This document shows, piece by piece, positions 8,784 through 17,516 of a stretch of DNA of 64,000 nucleotides. Both the position numbers and the translations under genes were made by a program. The first letter of the stretch is position 1; the number at the start of each line of letters is the position of its first letter. The stretch spans positions 1 through 64,000 of the forward strand of contig JAFEBS010000005.1 in the NCBI GenBank assembly GCA_018242525.1, given 5' to 3'. The notes under the pieces were generated by a model. That model searched no databases. It was given only the letters and a program-made list of their open reading frames with translations, and was not told where the DNA came from. Source of the DNA: Planctomycetota bacterium. GTDB lineage: Bacteria > Planctomycetota > Planctomycetia > Planctomycetales > Planctomycetaceae.

Positions 8784-9992
8784 ATGTTGCGAAACCATTT
8801 TTCCCGTGCTGGTCTGATGTCTGTGCTTGGTATTTGCATCGCATGCCTGTCCGGATGCGGTTCGGAACCCAGTCAGGGCGGGATTAAGCCGGACGAGGCT
8901 TCAATCAAGGTGATTGTCGCCACGCCTGTCGAACAGCAGGTGACTGACTACATGGATTACACGGGGAGGACCGAGGCGGTGGAATTCGTGGAAATCCGTC
9001 CGCGTGTGAGCGGATACCTGACCAAGGTCGAATTCATGGGGAGTCTGGACTCGGAGGTCAAAGCCGGGGATCTGCTGTTTCAGATCGATGACCGGCCGTA
9101 TTTGAATGCTCTCGCGAGTGCCGAAGCCCGGTTGGCCAGTGCCAATGCGGCCCACAAGACCAGTTCGGCCGAATTGGAACGAACGGAGTCACTCTTTAAG
9201 AAGGGGGTCGTTGTCCAATCGGAACTGGACCGCGATGTCGGACGCAAGGCTCAGGCGGATGCCGACATCCTGGGAGCCCAGGCGGGAATCGACCAAGCCA
9301 AACTGGATCTTGAATTCACCAGGATAACGGCGCCGATTGGCGGAAATATCAGCAAACCGAACATGACGATCGGCAACCTGGTCACACCTGCTTCACCGTC
9401 TCTCACTTCGATCGTCTCCGTCGATCCGATTTATGTCTACTTCGACCTGGATGAACCGACGATGTTGCAGATCCAGAAAAACATCCGCGAGGGCAAACTG
9501 CCGACGGGCAGCAGCAGTGACTACAAAATCCTGCTCGGATTGATCAACGATGAAGGTTATCCGTACTCCGGAACGCTCGACTTCGTCGACAACCGTGTCG
9601 ACCCGAATACGGGAACCATTCGCGTGCGGGGGATATTCAAAAATCCAAAGCCCGAACGCGGCAAGCGTGCTCTGTCGCCGGGATTGTTTGCCCGGGTTCG
9701 AGTTCCACTGGGGGATGCACACAACGCGCTGCTGGTTTCTGAACGGGCTGTTGTACGCGATCAGGGGAAGACAACACTGTACGTCGTCGGAGCCGACAAC
9801 AAGATCGGCGTTCGAAAGATTCAACTGGGATCACAGCATGGTGGATTGCGCGTGGTCACGGGTGAGATTCAATCGGGCGACAAAATTGTCATCAGCGGAT
9901 TACAGCGAGTCCGACTGGGATCGTTGGTTGATCCCGTGGTGAAGGACATGCCTGGGATGTCTGCGATGCCGGCAGGCACCGAAGCGAAGTGA
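8784..9992 (+). CDS. RND efflux adaptor (membrane fusion) lipoprotein
   Basis: 402 aa. Lipobox LSGC with Cys25, then an AcrA/HlyD-type adaptor: barrel-sandwich halves ('EIRPRVSGYLTKV' near residue 70 and 'LEFTRITAPIGGNI' near residue 180) flank an alpha-hairpin. A beta-barrel and a membrane-proximal domain ('VVRDQGKTTLYVVG...') follow. It bridges the inner-membrane RND pump encoded 57 bases downstream and an outer-membrane channel that is not in this window. A GTAGG tract precedes the start. A TTGACA at 8757-8762 looks like a -35 box but lies too close to the start to serve it unless translation begins at the ATG at 8817. Confidence 0.93.
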   Translation: MLRNHFSRAGLMSVLGICIACLSGCGSEPSQGGIKPDEASIKVIVATPVEQQVTDYMDYTGRTEAVEFVEIRPRVSGYLTKVEFMGSLDSEVKAGDLLFQIDDRPYLNALASAEARLASANAAHKTSSAELERTESLFKKGVVVQSELDRDVGRKAQADADILGAQAGIDQAKLDLEFTRITAPIGGNISKPNMTIGNLVTPASPSLTSIVSVDPIYVYFDLDEPTMLQIQKNIREGKLPTGSSSDYKILLGLINDEGYPYSGTLDFVDNRVDPNTGTIRVRGIFKNPKPERGKRALSPGLFARVRVPLGDAHNALLVSERAVVRDQGKTTLYVVGADNKIGVRKIQLGSQHGGLRVVTGEIQSGDKIVISGLQRVRLGSLVDPVVKDMPGMSAMPAGTEAK

Positions 9993-10049
9993 CATCGGAT
10001 TTGCTTTGCTGCGACCCCGTCCTTTCCACCATTTCGGCTGGATTCCACC

Positions 10050-13000
10050 ATGCTTGCCAAATTCTTCATCGACCGCCCGGTATTTGCTGTCGTCATTTCG
10101 CTGGTCATTGTTTTTGCCGGGTTATCGGCCCTGGCGACATTGCCCATCGCTCAATACCCTGAAATCGCGCCTCCGACAGTGGAAGTCTCCTGTTCATATC
10201 CCGGTGCCAACTCGAGTGTTGTGCAGGATACGGTGGCCGCACCGATTGAACAGGAGGTCAACGGCGTCGAAAACATGCTGTACATGTCGTCTCAATCGAC
10301 GAACGATGGCGGTTACAAACTGAACGTGACGTTCAAACTGGGCACGAACCTCGACATGGCCCAGGTGATGGTGCAGAACCGCGTGTCGCTGGCCATTCCG
10401 AAGCTGCCCGATGTTGTGAAAACAACAGGGGTCAGCACGAAGAAGAAATCACCCAGCATCCTGCTGGTGGTCAACATGTACTCGGATACCGACGAGGCGA
10501 CAGGCAAGCCCGTGTACAACCAGTTGGATCTCAGCAACTATGCCACGATCTACGTCCGTGACGAACTGTTGCGGTTGCAGGGGGTCGGTGACGTCAGCTT
10601 CCTGGGGCAACTGGATTACAGCATGCGTGTCTGGCTCAATCCCGAGCGTCTGGCGTCGCGCGGATTGACAACTGCGGATGTGGTCAATGCGCTGAAGGAA
10701 CAGAATGTTCAAGTGGCCGCCGGCCGAATCGGTCAGCCGCCCGCCACGGCCGGACTTGATTTTCAGTACACGTTGTCGACTCTGGGCCGGTTGGTGGAAC
10801 CGGATCACTTCGCAGACATCATCGTGAAAACCGGGGAGCGGGGCGAAATCACCCGATTGCGCGACATCGCCCGCCTGGAACTGGGTGCCAAGAACGAAGA
10901 CATCCAGTGCATGCTGGACGGAAAGCCATCGATCGGGCTGGCGATTTATCAGCTTCCCGGATCGAATGCCCTGGAAACGGCCGATCGCATCCGGGCGACC
11001 ATGAAACGACTGGAGCAGCGTTTCAAGCAAGGGATGCGTTACGAAATCGCCTACGACACGACGCCGTTCATCGAGCAGTCGGTGGATGAAGTCTTTCATG
11101 CCTTGAGAGATGCCATCATCCTGGTGGCGGTGGTTGTGCTGTTATTCCTGCAGGACTGGAAGTCGATGATCCTGCCGATGATCGACGTTCCGGTTTCGCT
11201 GATCGGAACCCTGGCGGTGATGGCGATGCTGGGATTTACGCTGAACAACCTGACCTTGTTCGGGCTGGTCCTGGCCATCGGAATCGTCGTCGATGATGCG
11301 ATTGTGGTGCTGGAAAACATCGAAGTCTGGCTGGCGAAGGGTCAGGACGCCCGAACCGCCACCATCAATGCGATGAATGAAATCACCGGACCCATCATTG
11401 CCATCACCCTGGTCTTGAGTTCGGTGTTCCTGCCGAGTGCCTTTCTGGGAGGAATCAGCGGCCAGTTTTATCGTCAGTTTGCCCTGACGATTGCCACGTC
11501 GATGATTATTTCGGCAATCAATGCGATGACCATGACCCCGTCCCGCGCTGTTCAAATCTTCAAGAATCGAAAACACGGTCACGATGATCGCGAAGCCCTG
11601 CCGTGGTGGGGCTACGTGATCCTGCTGGGATGGCTGAGCGCAACACTGATCTGGGGACGACTGGGAGGTCGTTTGCACGAGTCCTCTGCCGCGATTCAGT
11701 GGATCGTCGCCGGGGGAATGGCGGTGCCCGGCGGCATCGTGGGCTGGCTGGTGGCGAAGCACGCCAACAAGCTGCTGTCGATCTTCTTCAAATGGTTCAA
11801 CCGCGGCTTCGACTTCCTGACTGTCGTCTATGGAAAGCTGGTGGGTTGGTCATTGCGGCTCTGTGTCATCGTGCTGGCTGTCTATGGCGGCCTGCTGGGG
11901 CTGACCTATGTCGGCATCACGCGGACACCGGTGGGTTTTATTCCCAACCAGGACAAGGGCTATCTGCTGGTGAACATCCAACTGCCGGATTCCGCATCGC
12001 TGGAGCGGACGGTGGAAGTTGTCAATCAGATTGACAAGATCGTCAGTGAAACTCCCGGGGTCGTGCACCGGATGGGGATCCCCGGCCAGTCGATCATCCT
12101 GAACGCGGTCGGATCCAATTTTGCCTCGATGTTCGTGATCCTGGACGATTTCCACCATCGCGGCAGTCACGACAAGTATGCCGCGGTGATCGCGGGAAAG
12201 CTGCGCAAGCAGTTTTTTGAAGAGATCCTGGATGCTCAAGTGAATGTGTTTGGAGCCCCCGCCGTGGATGGCCTGGGGAATGCCGGCGGCTTCAAGCTGA
12301 TGGTTGAAGATTTGGCGGGGGGTGAACTTGCGGACCTGCAATCGCAGGCCGATGAACTGGCCCGCCGGGGGAATGGGACGCCGGGTCTGGTGGGGTTGTT
12401 CAACAGTTTCCGTTCCAATGCTCCACAACTGTATATCGATGTCGATCGCACCAAATGCAAGTCCATGGGAGTCCCGTTGAACGACGTCTTCAACGCCCTG
12501 CAGGTCTACCTGGGGGGATATTACGTCAATGACTTCAACCAGTTTGGACGGACCTGGCAGGTCAACCTGCAGGCCGACAAGGGCTTCCGGGCTCAGCCGG
12601 ACGACATCAAATCGCTGAAGGTTCGCAATTCGCGAGGGCAAATGGTTCCGCTGGGAACGCTGGTGACCATCGAAGAAATCGGCGGTCCCGTGATGATCAC
12701 CCGATACAACATGCGCACCGCAGCCACAATCAATGGCGGTACCATGCCGGGAGTCAGTTCCGGCCAGGCGATCACGATGATGGAGGGCCTGGCGAAGCAG
12801 GAGTTGTCCCAGGATCTGACGTTCGAATGGACGGAATTGACTTATCTGCAGCTTCTGGAAGGCAGCGCAGCCGTATTCGCGTTCGTCGGAGCGGTGATCC
12901 TGGTCTTCCTGGTCCTGTCAGCGCAGTACGAAAGCTGGTCGATGCCGCTGGCGGTACTGCTGGTGGTCCCGATGTGTCTGCTGAGTGCGGTGGCGGGTTT

Positions 13001-13403
13001 GTGGATGTGGAAGCTGGATCTGAATATCTTTGTCCAGGTCGGATTCATCGTGCTGGTGGGACTGGCGGCCAAGAACGCCATTCTGATTGTAGAAACCGCG
13101 CGACATCGAAAGTCCACAGGCAGCACCCGGTTTGACGCCGCGATTCACGCCAGCAAGGATCGGTTGCGACCGATCATCATGACTTCGTTCGCCTTCATCC
13201 TGGGTGTTTTGCCGCTGGTCTTTTCCCATGGTGCCGGGTTTGAAATGCGCCGTACCCTGGGTGTGGCCGTCTTCTTCGGAATGCTCGGCGTCACGGTGTT
13301 CGGGATCTTCCTGACGCCAGTCTTCTACTTTGTAGTGGACTGGATGTCGTCACGCGGCGACTCGCAACCGGCGGCGGAGCCAACAACAGGTTCCGAAGGC
13401 TGA
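10050..13403 (+). CDS. RND multidrug efflux pump, HAE1 family
   Basis: 1117 aa, slightly longer than AcrB (about 1050). It begins 'MLAKFFIDRPVFAVVISL', the standard HAE1 opening, with two repeats of six transmembrane helices and two large periplasmic loops. The proton-relay aspartates are present as Asp415-Asp416 in 'GIVVDDAIVVLENIE'. The extra length is mostly an insertion near residues 500-600 between TM6 and TM7, with two added hydrophobic stretches ('LPWWGYVILLGWLSATLIW' and 'IQWIVAGGMAVPGGIVGWLV'). Together with the adaptor it should export hydrophobic compounds by proton antiport; substrates are unknown. Its last 79 bases overlap the 3' end of the diguanylate cyclase gene on the other strand. 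Confidence 0.95.
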   Translation: MLAKFFIDRPVFAVVISLVIVFAGLSALATLPIAQYPEIAPPTVEVSCSYPGANSSVVQDTVAAPIEQEVNGVENMLYMSSQSTNDGGYKLNVTFKLGTNLDMAQVMVQNRVSLAIPKLPDVVKTTGVSTKKKSPSILLVVNMYSDTDEATGKPVYNQLDLSNYATIYVRDELLRLQGVGDVSFLGQLDYSMRVWLNPERLASRGLTTADVVNALKEQNVQVAAGRIGQPPATAGLDFQYTLSTLGRLVEPDHFADIIVKTGERGEITRLRDIARLELGAKNEDIQCMLDGKPSIGLAIYQLPGSNALETADRIRATMKRLEQRFKQGMRYEIAYDTTPFIEQSVDEVFHALRDAIILVAVVVLLFLQDWKSMILPMIDVPVSLIGTLAVMAMLGFTLNNLTLFGLVLAIGIVVDDAIVVLENIEVWLAKGQDARTATINAMNEITGPIIAITLVLSSVFLPSAFLGGISGQFYRQFALTIATSMIISAINAMTMTPSRAVQIFKNRKHGHDDREALPWWGYVILLGWLSATLIWGRLGGRLHESSAAIQWIVAGGMAVPGGIVGWLVAKHANKLLSIFFKWFNRGFDFLTVVYGKLVGWSLRLCVIVLAVYGGLLGLTYVGITRTPVGFIPNQDKGYLLVNIQLPDSASLERTVEVVNQIDKIVSETPGVVHRMGIPGQSIILNAVGSNFASMFVILDDFHHRGSHDKYAAVIAGKLRKQFFEEILDAQVNVFGAPAVDGLGNAGGFKLMVEDLAGGELADLQSQADELARRGNGTPGLVGLFNSFRSNAPQLYIDVDRTKCKSMGVPLNDVFNALQVYLGGYYVNDFNQFGRTWQVNLQADKGFRAQPDDIKSLKVRNSRGQMVPLGTLVTIEEIGGPVMITRYNMRTAATINGGTMPGVSSGQAITMMEGLAKQELSQDLTFEWTELTYLQLLEGSAAVFAFVGAVILVFLVLSAQYESWSMPLAVLLVVPMCLLSAVAGLWMWKLDLNIFVQVGFIVLVGLAAKNAILIVETARHRKSTGSTRFDAAIHASKDRLRPIIMTSFAFILGVLPLVFSHGAGFEMRRTLGVAVFFGMLGVTVFGIFLTPVFYFVVDWMSSRGDSQPAAEPTTGSEG

Positions 13404-14302
13404 TTGGTTCCCGAAGAATGACAAACCTGATTTCGGCCCGATCGCTTGGCCAGGTACAGTTGCTCGTCGGCCCGTGCCAGCATGTCCGCGGGCTTGCAGG
13501 CACGGTGCGGTGTCAGACAACTCAGTCCGAGACTGACGGTGACCGAAATGGCGTGCTCTTCAAAGTCGATCGGTGTCGCTGCAGCGACCTGGCGAATTCG
13601 CTCCGCAACCTGAATGGCATCGGCCAGTGATGTGCGCGTCATCAGCAGGGCGAATTCTTCTCCGCCATATCGAGCCAGCAGATCGCCGCTTCTCAGGACA
13701 GACTTGGCACGTTGTGCGAATTCCACCAGCACGGCATCCCCCGCCAGATGTCCATGGGTGTCGTTGATGAACTTGAATTTATCCAGGTCCATCATCACGA
13801 CACACAGCGGCGAGCCGGCGCGCGTGGACTGTTCAAACTCCCGTTCCAGCGTTTCCAGAAAATAACGCTTGTTGTGGACCGTTGTCAGTCCATCGGTGGT
13901 CATCAGATGGAACACCACCTCGTGATATTGGGCTTCAATCCTGTCTGCAGACAGATACTTGAAAATCTGATTGCCAAATCGGACACGATCTCCCGCCCGC
14001 AGCAGTCGAGGTTCGTGCAGACACTGCTCATTGACGAATGTTCCATTGGTGCTGCCCAGATCAGTCACCAGATGCGACTGGCCCACGGACTCGATCATGG
14101 CGTGTCGGCGCGAGACAGAATCATCATACAGGGGAAGACTGCAACTGGAGTCTCGGCCCACAAGGACCTGTTCGCTTCCCAGGACCAGCGGCGGTTCGAT
14201 CTCCTTGACGGGGTAGATCCGAACCAGCATGCAGCGAGCCGCCGACTGGGCAAGGACGGCTCCAATCGAATTCGAGAATCGCGTTGTCAGAATGTCGGTC
14301 AT
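13325..14302 (-). CDS. FHA-GGDEF diguanylate cyclase
   Basis: 325 aa from the ATG at 14302; a GTG at 14362 would overlap the end of the upstream kinase gene by 11 bases. FHA domain about residues 25-118 with the phosphothreonine-binding set intact: Gly49-Arg50, Ser64-Arg65, His67 and Asn86. GGDEF domain about 135-300 with an active-type GGEEF at 213-217 and an RxxD inhibitory site (RSGD, 204-207) five residues before it. It should make cyclic di-GMP, with product inhibition, and its FHA domain can dock a phosphothreonine. The gene directly follows a Ser/Thr kinase, which suggests the kinase phosphorylates a docking partner or the cyclase itself. Confidence 0.92.
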   Translation of the reverse strand: MTDILTTRFSNSIGAVLAQSAARCMLVRIYPVKEIEPPLVLGSEQVLVGRDSSCSLPLYDDSVSRRHAMIESVGQSHLVTDLGSTNGTFVNEQCLHEPRLLRAGDRVRFGNQIFKYLSADRIEAQYHEVVFHLMTTDGLTTVHNKRYFLETLEREFEQSTRAGSPLCVVMMDLDKFKFINDTHGHLAGDAVLVEFAQRAKSVLRSGDLLARYGGEEFALLMTRTSLADAIQVAERIRQVAAATPIDFEEHAISVTVSLGLSCLTPHRACKPADMLARADEQLYLAKRSGRNQVCHSSGTNQPSEPVVGSAAGCESPRDDIQSTTK

Positions 14303-14351
14303 GATGCGAGGATCTTGCTCATTGGATTGAGTGTGAGCGTCTGCCGGAAAG

Positions 14352-15758
14352 TCAGAGATCACCCGGAATCGTTCGCCTGCGGGGGTGGTGCGGTAGAAAC
14401 TCCATCTCCGGAATCATAGCGTTGTTGGAATCCGCAGGCGGAAGAGCCTGCAGCCCGGGTCGAGGACCCGGCCAGGCCCGTGGCCGAAATGCCGGCGGAC
14501 CAGGCCTGATGGCGGGGCGGATCAGCGGACCATCCTGACCGGGATTCCGCGGCGTGACACCGAAAGGTTGAGGGTGCGGATGAGGAAAGAACATGATGAA
14601 TGATAAGACGAACAGGAGCGCCAGCAGTGATCCGGGACGCCGCCATTTCCGCGGCTTCTTCAAGATCGTCTGGCTGGAATCAACGTGTCGCTCGGCGCTG
14701 AGAACAACGGTCGGCGTTTTCGGAGCATGACTGCGATTCAGAAACGCTGCGAGCGTCTCTGCGACCTCGTCACATGTCGAAAACCGCTGTGCAGGCGACT
14801 TGGCAAGCATTCGCAACAGCACATCACGCAATTCTGGAGGAAGAGTGTCAGGTGGATTTTCCAGCCACGGCGGCGTGTCAAACAGGTGTCCTCGCAACTT
14901 GGCGGCTGCTGTGCCGTATCGACTGGTGCCGAAGGGGACCTCGCCGCTCAACAGAAACACCAGGGTGCAGCCCAGCCCATAAATGTCGCAGCGACTGTCC
15001 ACCTGGCTGGCGTCGTGAGCCTGTTCAGGCGCCACGAAATCCCAGGTCCCGAGCATTTCGCCGTTTTCTGTCAGGTGAAGATTCACTTCGAGTGTGCGCA
15101 CCAGTCCGAAGTCGAGAACCTTGACGACCCCGGACTGGCTGACAATCAGATTTGACGGTTTGATATCCCGATGAACAAAGCCGCACCGATGTGAATGGGC
15201 CAATCCCAGGGCTGCCTGGTAAACCAGCTCGCACGCTTCACTGACCTGAATTGGTCCCCGACGTTTCACCAGTTGCGCCAGGTCGTCGCCGTCCAGCATT
15301 TCGGTGACGAGATACTGCAGCCCATGGATGCAGCCTGCATCCACGGCATTGACAATATTCGGATGTTGAAGTTTTCCCAGTGCCAGCACTTCCTGTTCAA
15401 ATCGCAGGTGTGCTTCCGTGGAATTTGTCAGATCCGACCCCACAAACTTTACGGCGAATCCCCGGTCCAGATGCAGATGCCGGGCGGCATAAACCGTTCC
15501 CATGCCACCGCCGCCGATCCTGCGTCCCAGGGCGTATTGTCCCAGCACAAAACCGGACAGGTCTTCGCGCGTCATGTCAGCCGTGCAGAGCGTCAGTTCG
15601 GTTGAATCACCAGGCCGGGATTTCCTGGCCATGTTCAGCTTTGAATTGTGCTCCGTACCGAAATTGCTGGCCGTCTGCTCTGTCGGTGGATCCGCAAACA
15701 CGGGCCGCAGGGCTCGCGTTCGGTATTGAGTGTCGGAGTGAAGGACGGGGTCTGACAT
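14352..15758 (-). CDS. Serine/threonine protein kinase (Hanks type), one TM
   Basis: 468 aa from the ATG at 15758; the longer frame opens with TTG at 15779. Kinase domain about residues 75-340: glycine loop IGGGGMG, Lys104, HRDIKPSN (196-203), DFG (216-218), APEQ and 'DIYGLGCTLVFLLSGEVPF'. A basic linker leads to one transmembrane helix (LLALLFVLSFIMFF, about 380-393). The last 70 residues are Pro/Arg-rich and would be periplasmic, with no known sensor domain. The activation segment has no regular Thr-rich loop but carries 'LTENGEMLGTWDFVAPEQ'. It is the first gene of a two-gene unit with the FHA-GGDEF protein. Confidence 0.93.
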   Translation of the reverse strand: MSDPVLHSDTQYRTRALRPVFADPPTEQTASNFGTEHNSKLNMARKSRPGDSTELTLCTADMTREDLSGFVLGQYALGRRIGGGGMGTVYAARHLHLDRGFAVKFVGSDLTNSTEAHLRFEQEVLALGKLQHPNIVNAVDAGCIHGLQYLVTEMLDGDDLAQLVKRRGPIQVSEACELVYQAALGLAHSHRCGFVHRDIKPSNLIVSQSGVVKVLDFGLVRTLEVNLHLTENGEMLGTWDFVAPEQAHDASQVDSRCDIYGLGCTLVFLLSGEVPFGTSRYGTAAAKLRGHLFDTPPWLENPPDTLPPELRDVLLRMLAKSPAQRFSTCDEVAETLAAFLNRSHAPKTPTVVLSAERHVDSSQTILKKPRKWRRPGSLLALLFVLSFIMFFPHPHPQPFGVTPRNPGQDGPLIRPAIRPGPPAFRPRAWPGPRPGLQALPPADSNNAMIPEMEFLPHHPRRRTIPGDL

Positions 15759-15995
15759 GGTTTGTGCCGCAGAACGCAATCAGAACAGCCGGCCGACTGG
15801 AAATGCGACCGTTGGTTAAAACGGTACGTCGCGAAATTGAAACCATGTGTCGATGCCAGGCCGGATCGTCCGATCAGGGCGATTTACGAATGGATTATCG
15901 CGATAAAAGCAACGTTGACGATTGGCGCACCAAAACCACACCTGGTGGCGTTTGCTGTTTGTTGGTTCGCTAACTCGTCCGAAACGGTGCGGCCT

Positions 15996-17516
15996 TTATG
16001 GCTGTTCCTTGGATTGAGGGAGCTTTTCCAGTTCCGCATCTTCCAGTGCGAACTCCTTCAATTCTTCCAGAATGACCTGCCGCTTGTCTTCGCTCAAATA
16101 CTGCCGAATCAGATCGGACATATCGTCGCACATCCGGTTAATGCGAACTTCGCCCGCCCGATCTTTACGGGCTTTGGCAACCTTGACTGACGGGACTCGA
16201 ATGGCCGTCACCCGGTCCAGAAAGTTCTGGACATCGGGCAGCTTTTTCAGATCCTCGACGGCATTGAGGGCACTCCGCTTGTCATTCTTCTTGATTGCAG
16301 ACCGTATCCGGGTCGTCGCGGACGTCCTCGCCGCGACGGTTTCGATCAATTGGCCCTGCAGCATGTACAAGTCCGATTCTGCTTCCAGTCGGGCCGAATC
16401 GTCACGAACTTCCAGGCGCATCGTCGACTCGGCCCCGGGAAGAATCGGCACGCGCGCCAATAGATTTCGGCCGCTGTAGGCAAACAGCCAGACAACCGTG
16501 TCGCCGACGTGCGGAATGGTCACGCGTCCTCGTCGATCAGTCAGCAACACCTGCAGCAGATGTTCGTCCTTGTCCTTTGCATCGGCGGCGCGGATCGTTG
16601 ACGAGTCTCTCAACTCAACTCGATGGGCGACCAGTGCCAGCGATGGTTTCGATTGCGTGGCGAGATCGAGGACCGTGGAGCCATGGTGTGACTTCACGGC
16701 AATGGCCACGGTTTCGACTCGCCCCCGTTGTTTGCCACCGATGGGCGATCTGAGACCGCTGTGCAGGTGACACTTCAGCCGGGCACCAGTCCGTTCTTCG
16801 GTCGCCAGCAACGTCCAGGGGATCGGCATCAGGCGTTCTATGGACCGGTCCCGCTTGCGGCTGGCCAGGACCGGAGCGAACGTGGTGGCATTTGCCGAGA
16901 GCGCGAACGATTCGTCGGGGACTTGCACGCCGCCCGCACGCAACAGAACTCCGACATTGTCCCCGTCGACTCCATCCACAAGGCCGATTGGCCGGAACGC
17001 CTGATGACACAGCCGCAGCAGCACGAGGGGGATGTCGAGCCGGTCAACGGTCTCAGCCCCGACCGGCGGCGAGTCGAGGTTGAATTCTGGTTGCCAGCAA
17101 CGCACATCAATGCGCCAGCCGGATCCGCGAGATGTCACGCCGGCCACAAGCCAGACATCAAAGTCGGCGTCCTGCGCGACACGCTCCTGAAGACCGGACA
17201 ACGTCAACCGTGACAATCCTTCCGCACTGACCGGTTGAAGCCAGTCCGCTTCGGAAACATCCATCACCCATTGGGCACCCAAACAACGTCCCGCGGCGTT
17301 TCGAGTGTTCTGGATCAGTCCGGATCGAGACGACGGAGACTGGTCGATTCCGTCAAACGCGATCTGCAGATTGACCCGATACGGACGCAGTTCCAGGGGA
17401 AGATCGTCCGACGACCCCGCCATGCTCGCCTGGCAATCTACAAATACCCGCAGAGCGATCGCCAGTGGAACAAGGCACTTTGCCAGGGGCAATCCGCGGA
17501 CTCCCGATGTCATCAT
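15996..17516 (-). CDS. Exported protein of unknown function, last gene of Exb-like cluster
   Basis: 506 aa from the ATG at 17516 (a second ATG is at 17513). A signal peptide (LAKCLVPLAIALRVFVDCQA) is followed by a mostly beta-rich body and a basic, helical C-terminal third ('AIKKNDKRSALNAVEDLKKL'). A stretch near residues 310-360 ('VLLTDRRGRVTIPHVGDTVV') resembles a carboxypeptidase-regulatory or PEGA-like beta sandwich, but I cannot assign a family. The start overlaps the stop of the SBP-5 gene as ATGATGA, which is strong evidence for translational coupling and a joint function. Probably periplasmic. Confidence 0.75.
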   Translation of the reverse strand: MMTSGVRGLPLAKCLVPLAIALRVFVDCQASMAGSSDDLPLELRPYRVNLQIAFDGIDQSPSSRSGLIQNTRNAAGRCLGAQWVMDVSEADWLQPVSAEGLSRLTLSGLQERVAQDADFDVWLVAGVTSRGSGWRIDVRCWQPEFNLDSPPVGAETVDRLDIPLVLLRLCHQAFRPIGLVDGVDGDNVGVLLRAGGVQVPDESFALSANATTFAPVLASRKRDRSIERLMPIPWTLLATEERTGARLKCHLHSGLRSPIGGKQRGRVETVAIAVKSHHGSTVLDLATQSKPSLALVAHRVELRDSSTIRAADAKDKDEHLLQVLLTDRRGRVTIPHVGDTVVWLFAYSGRNLLARVPILPGAESTMRLEVRDDSARLEAESDLYMLQGQLIETVAARTSATTRIRSAIKKNDKRSALNAVEDLKKLPDVQNFLDRVTAIRVPSVKVAKARKDRAGEVRINRMCDDMSDLIRQYLSEDKRQVILEELKEFALEDAELEKLPQSKEQP

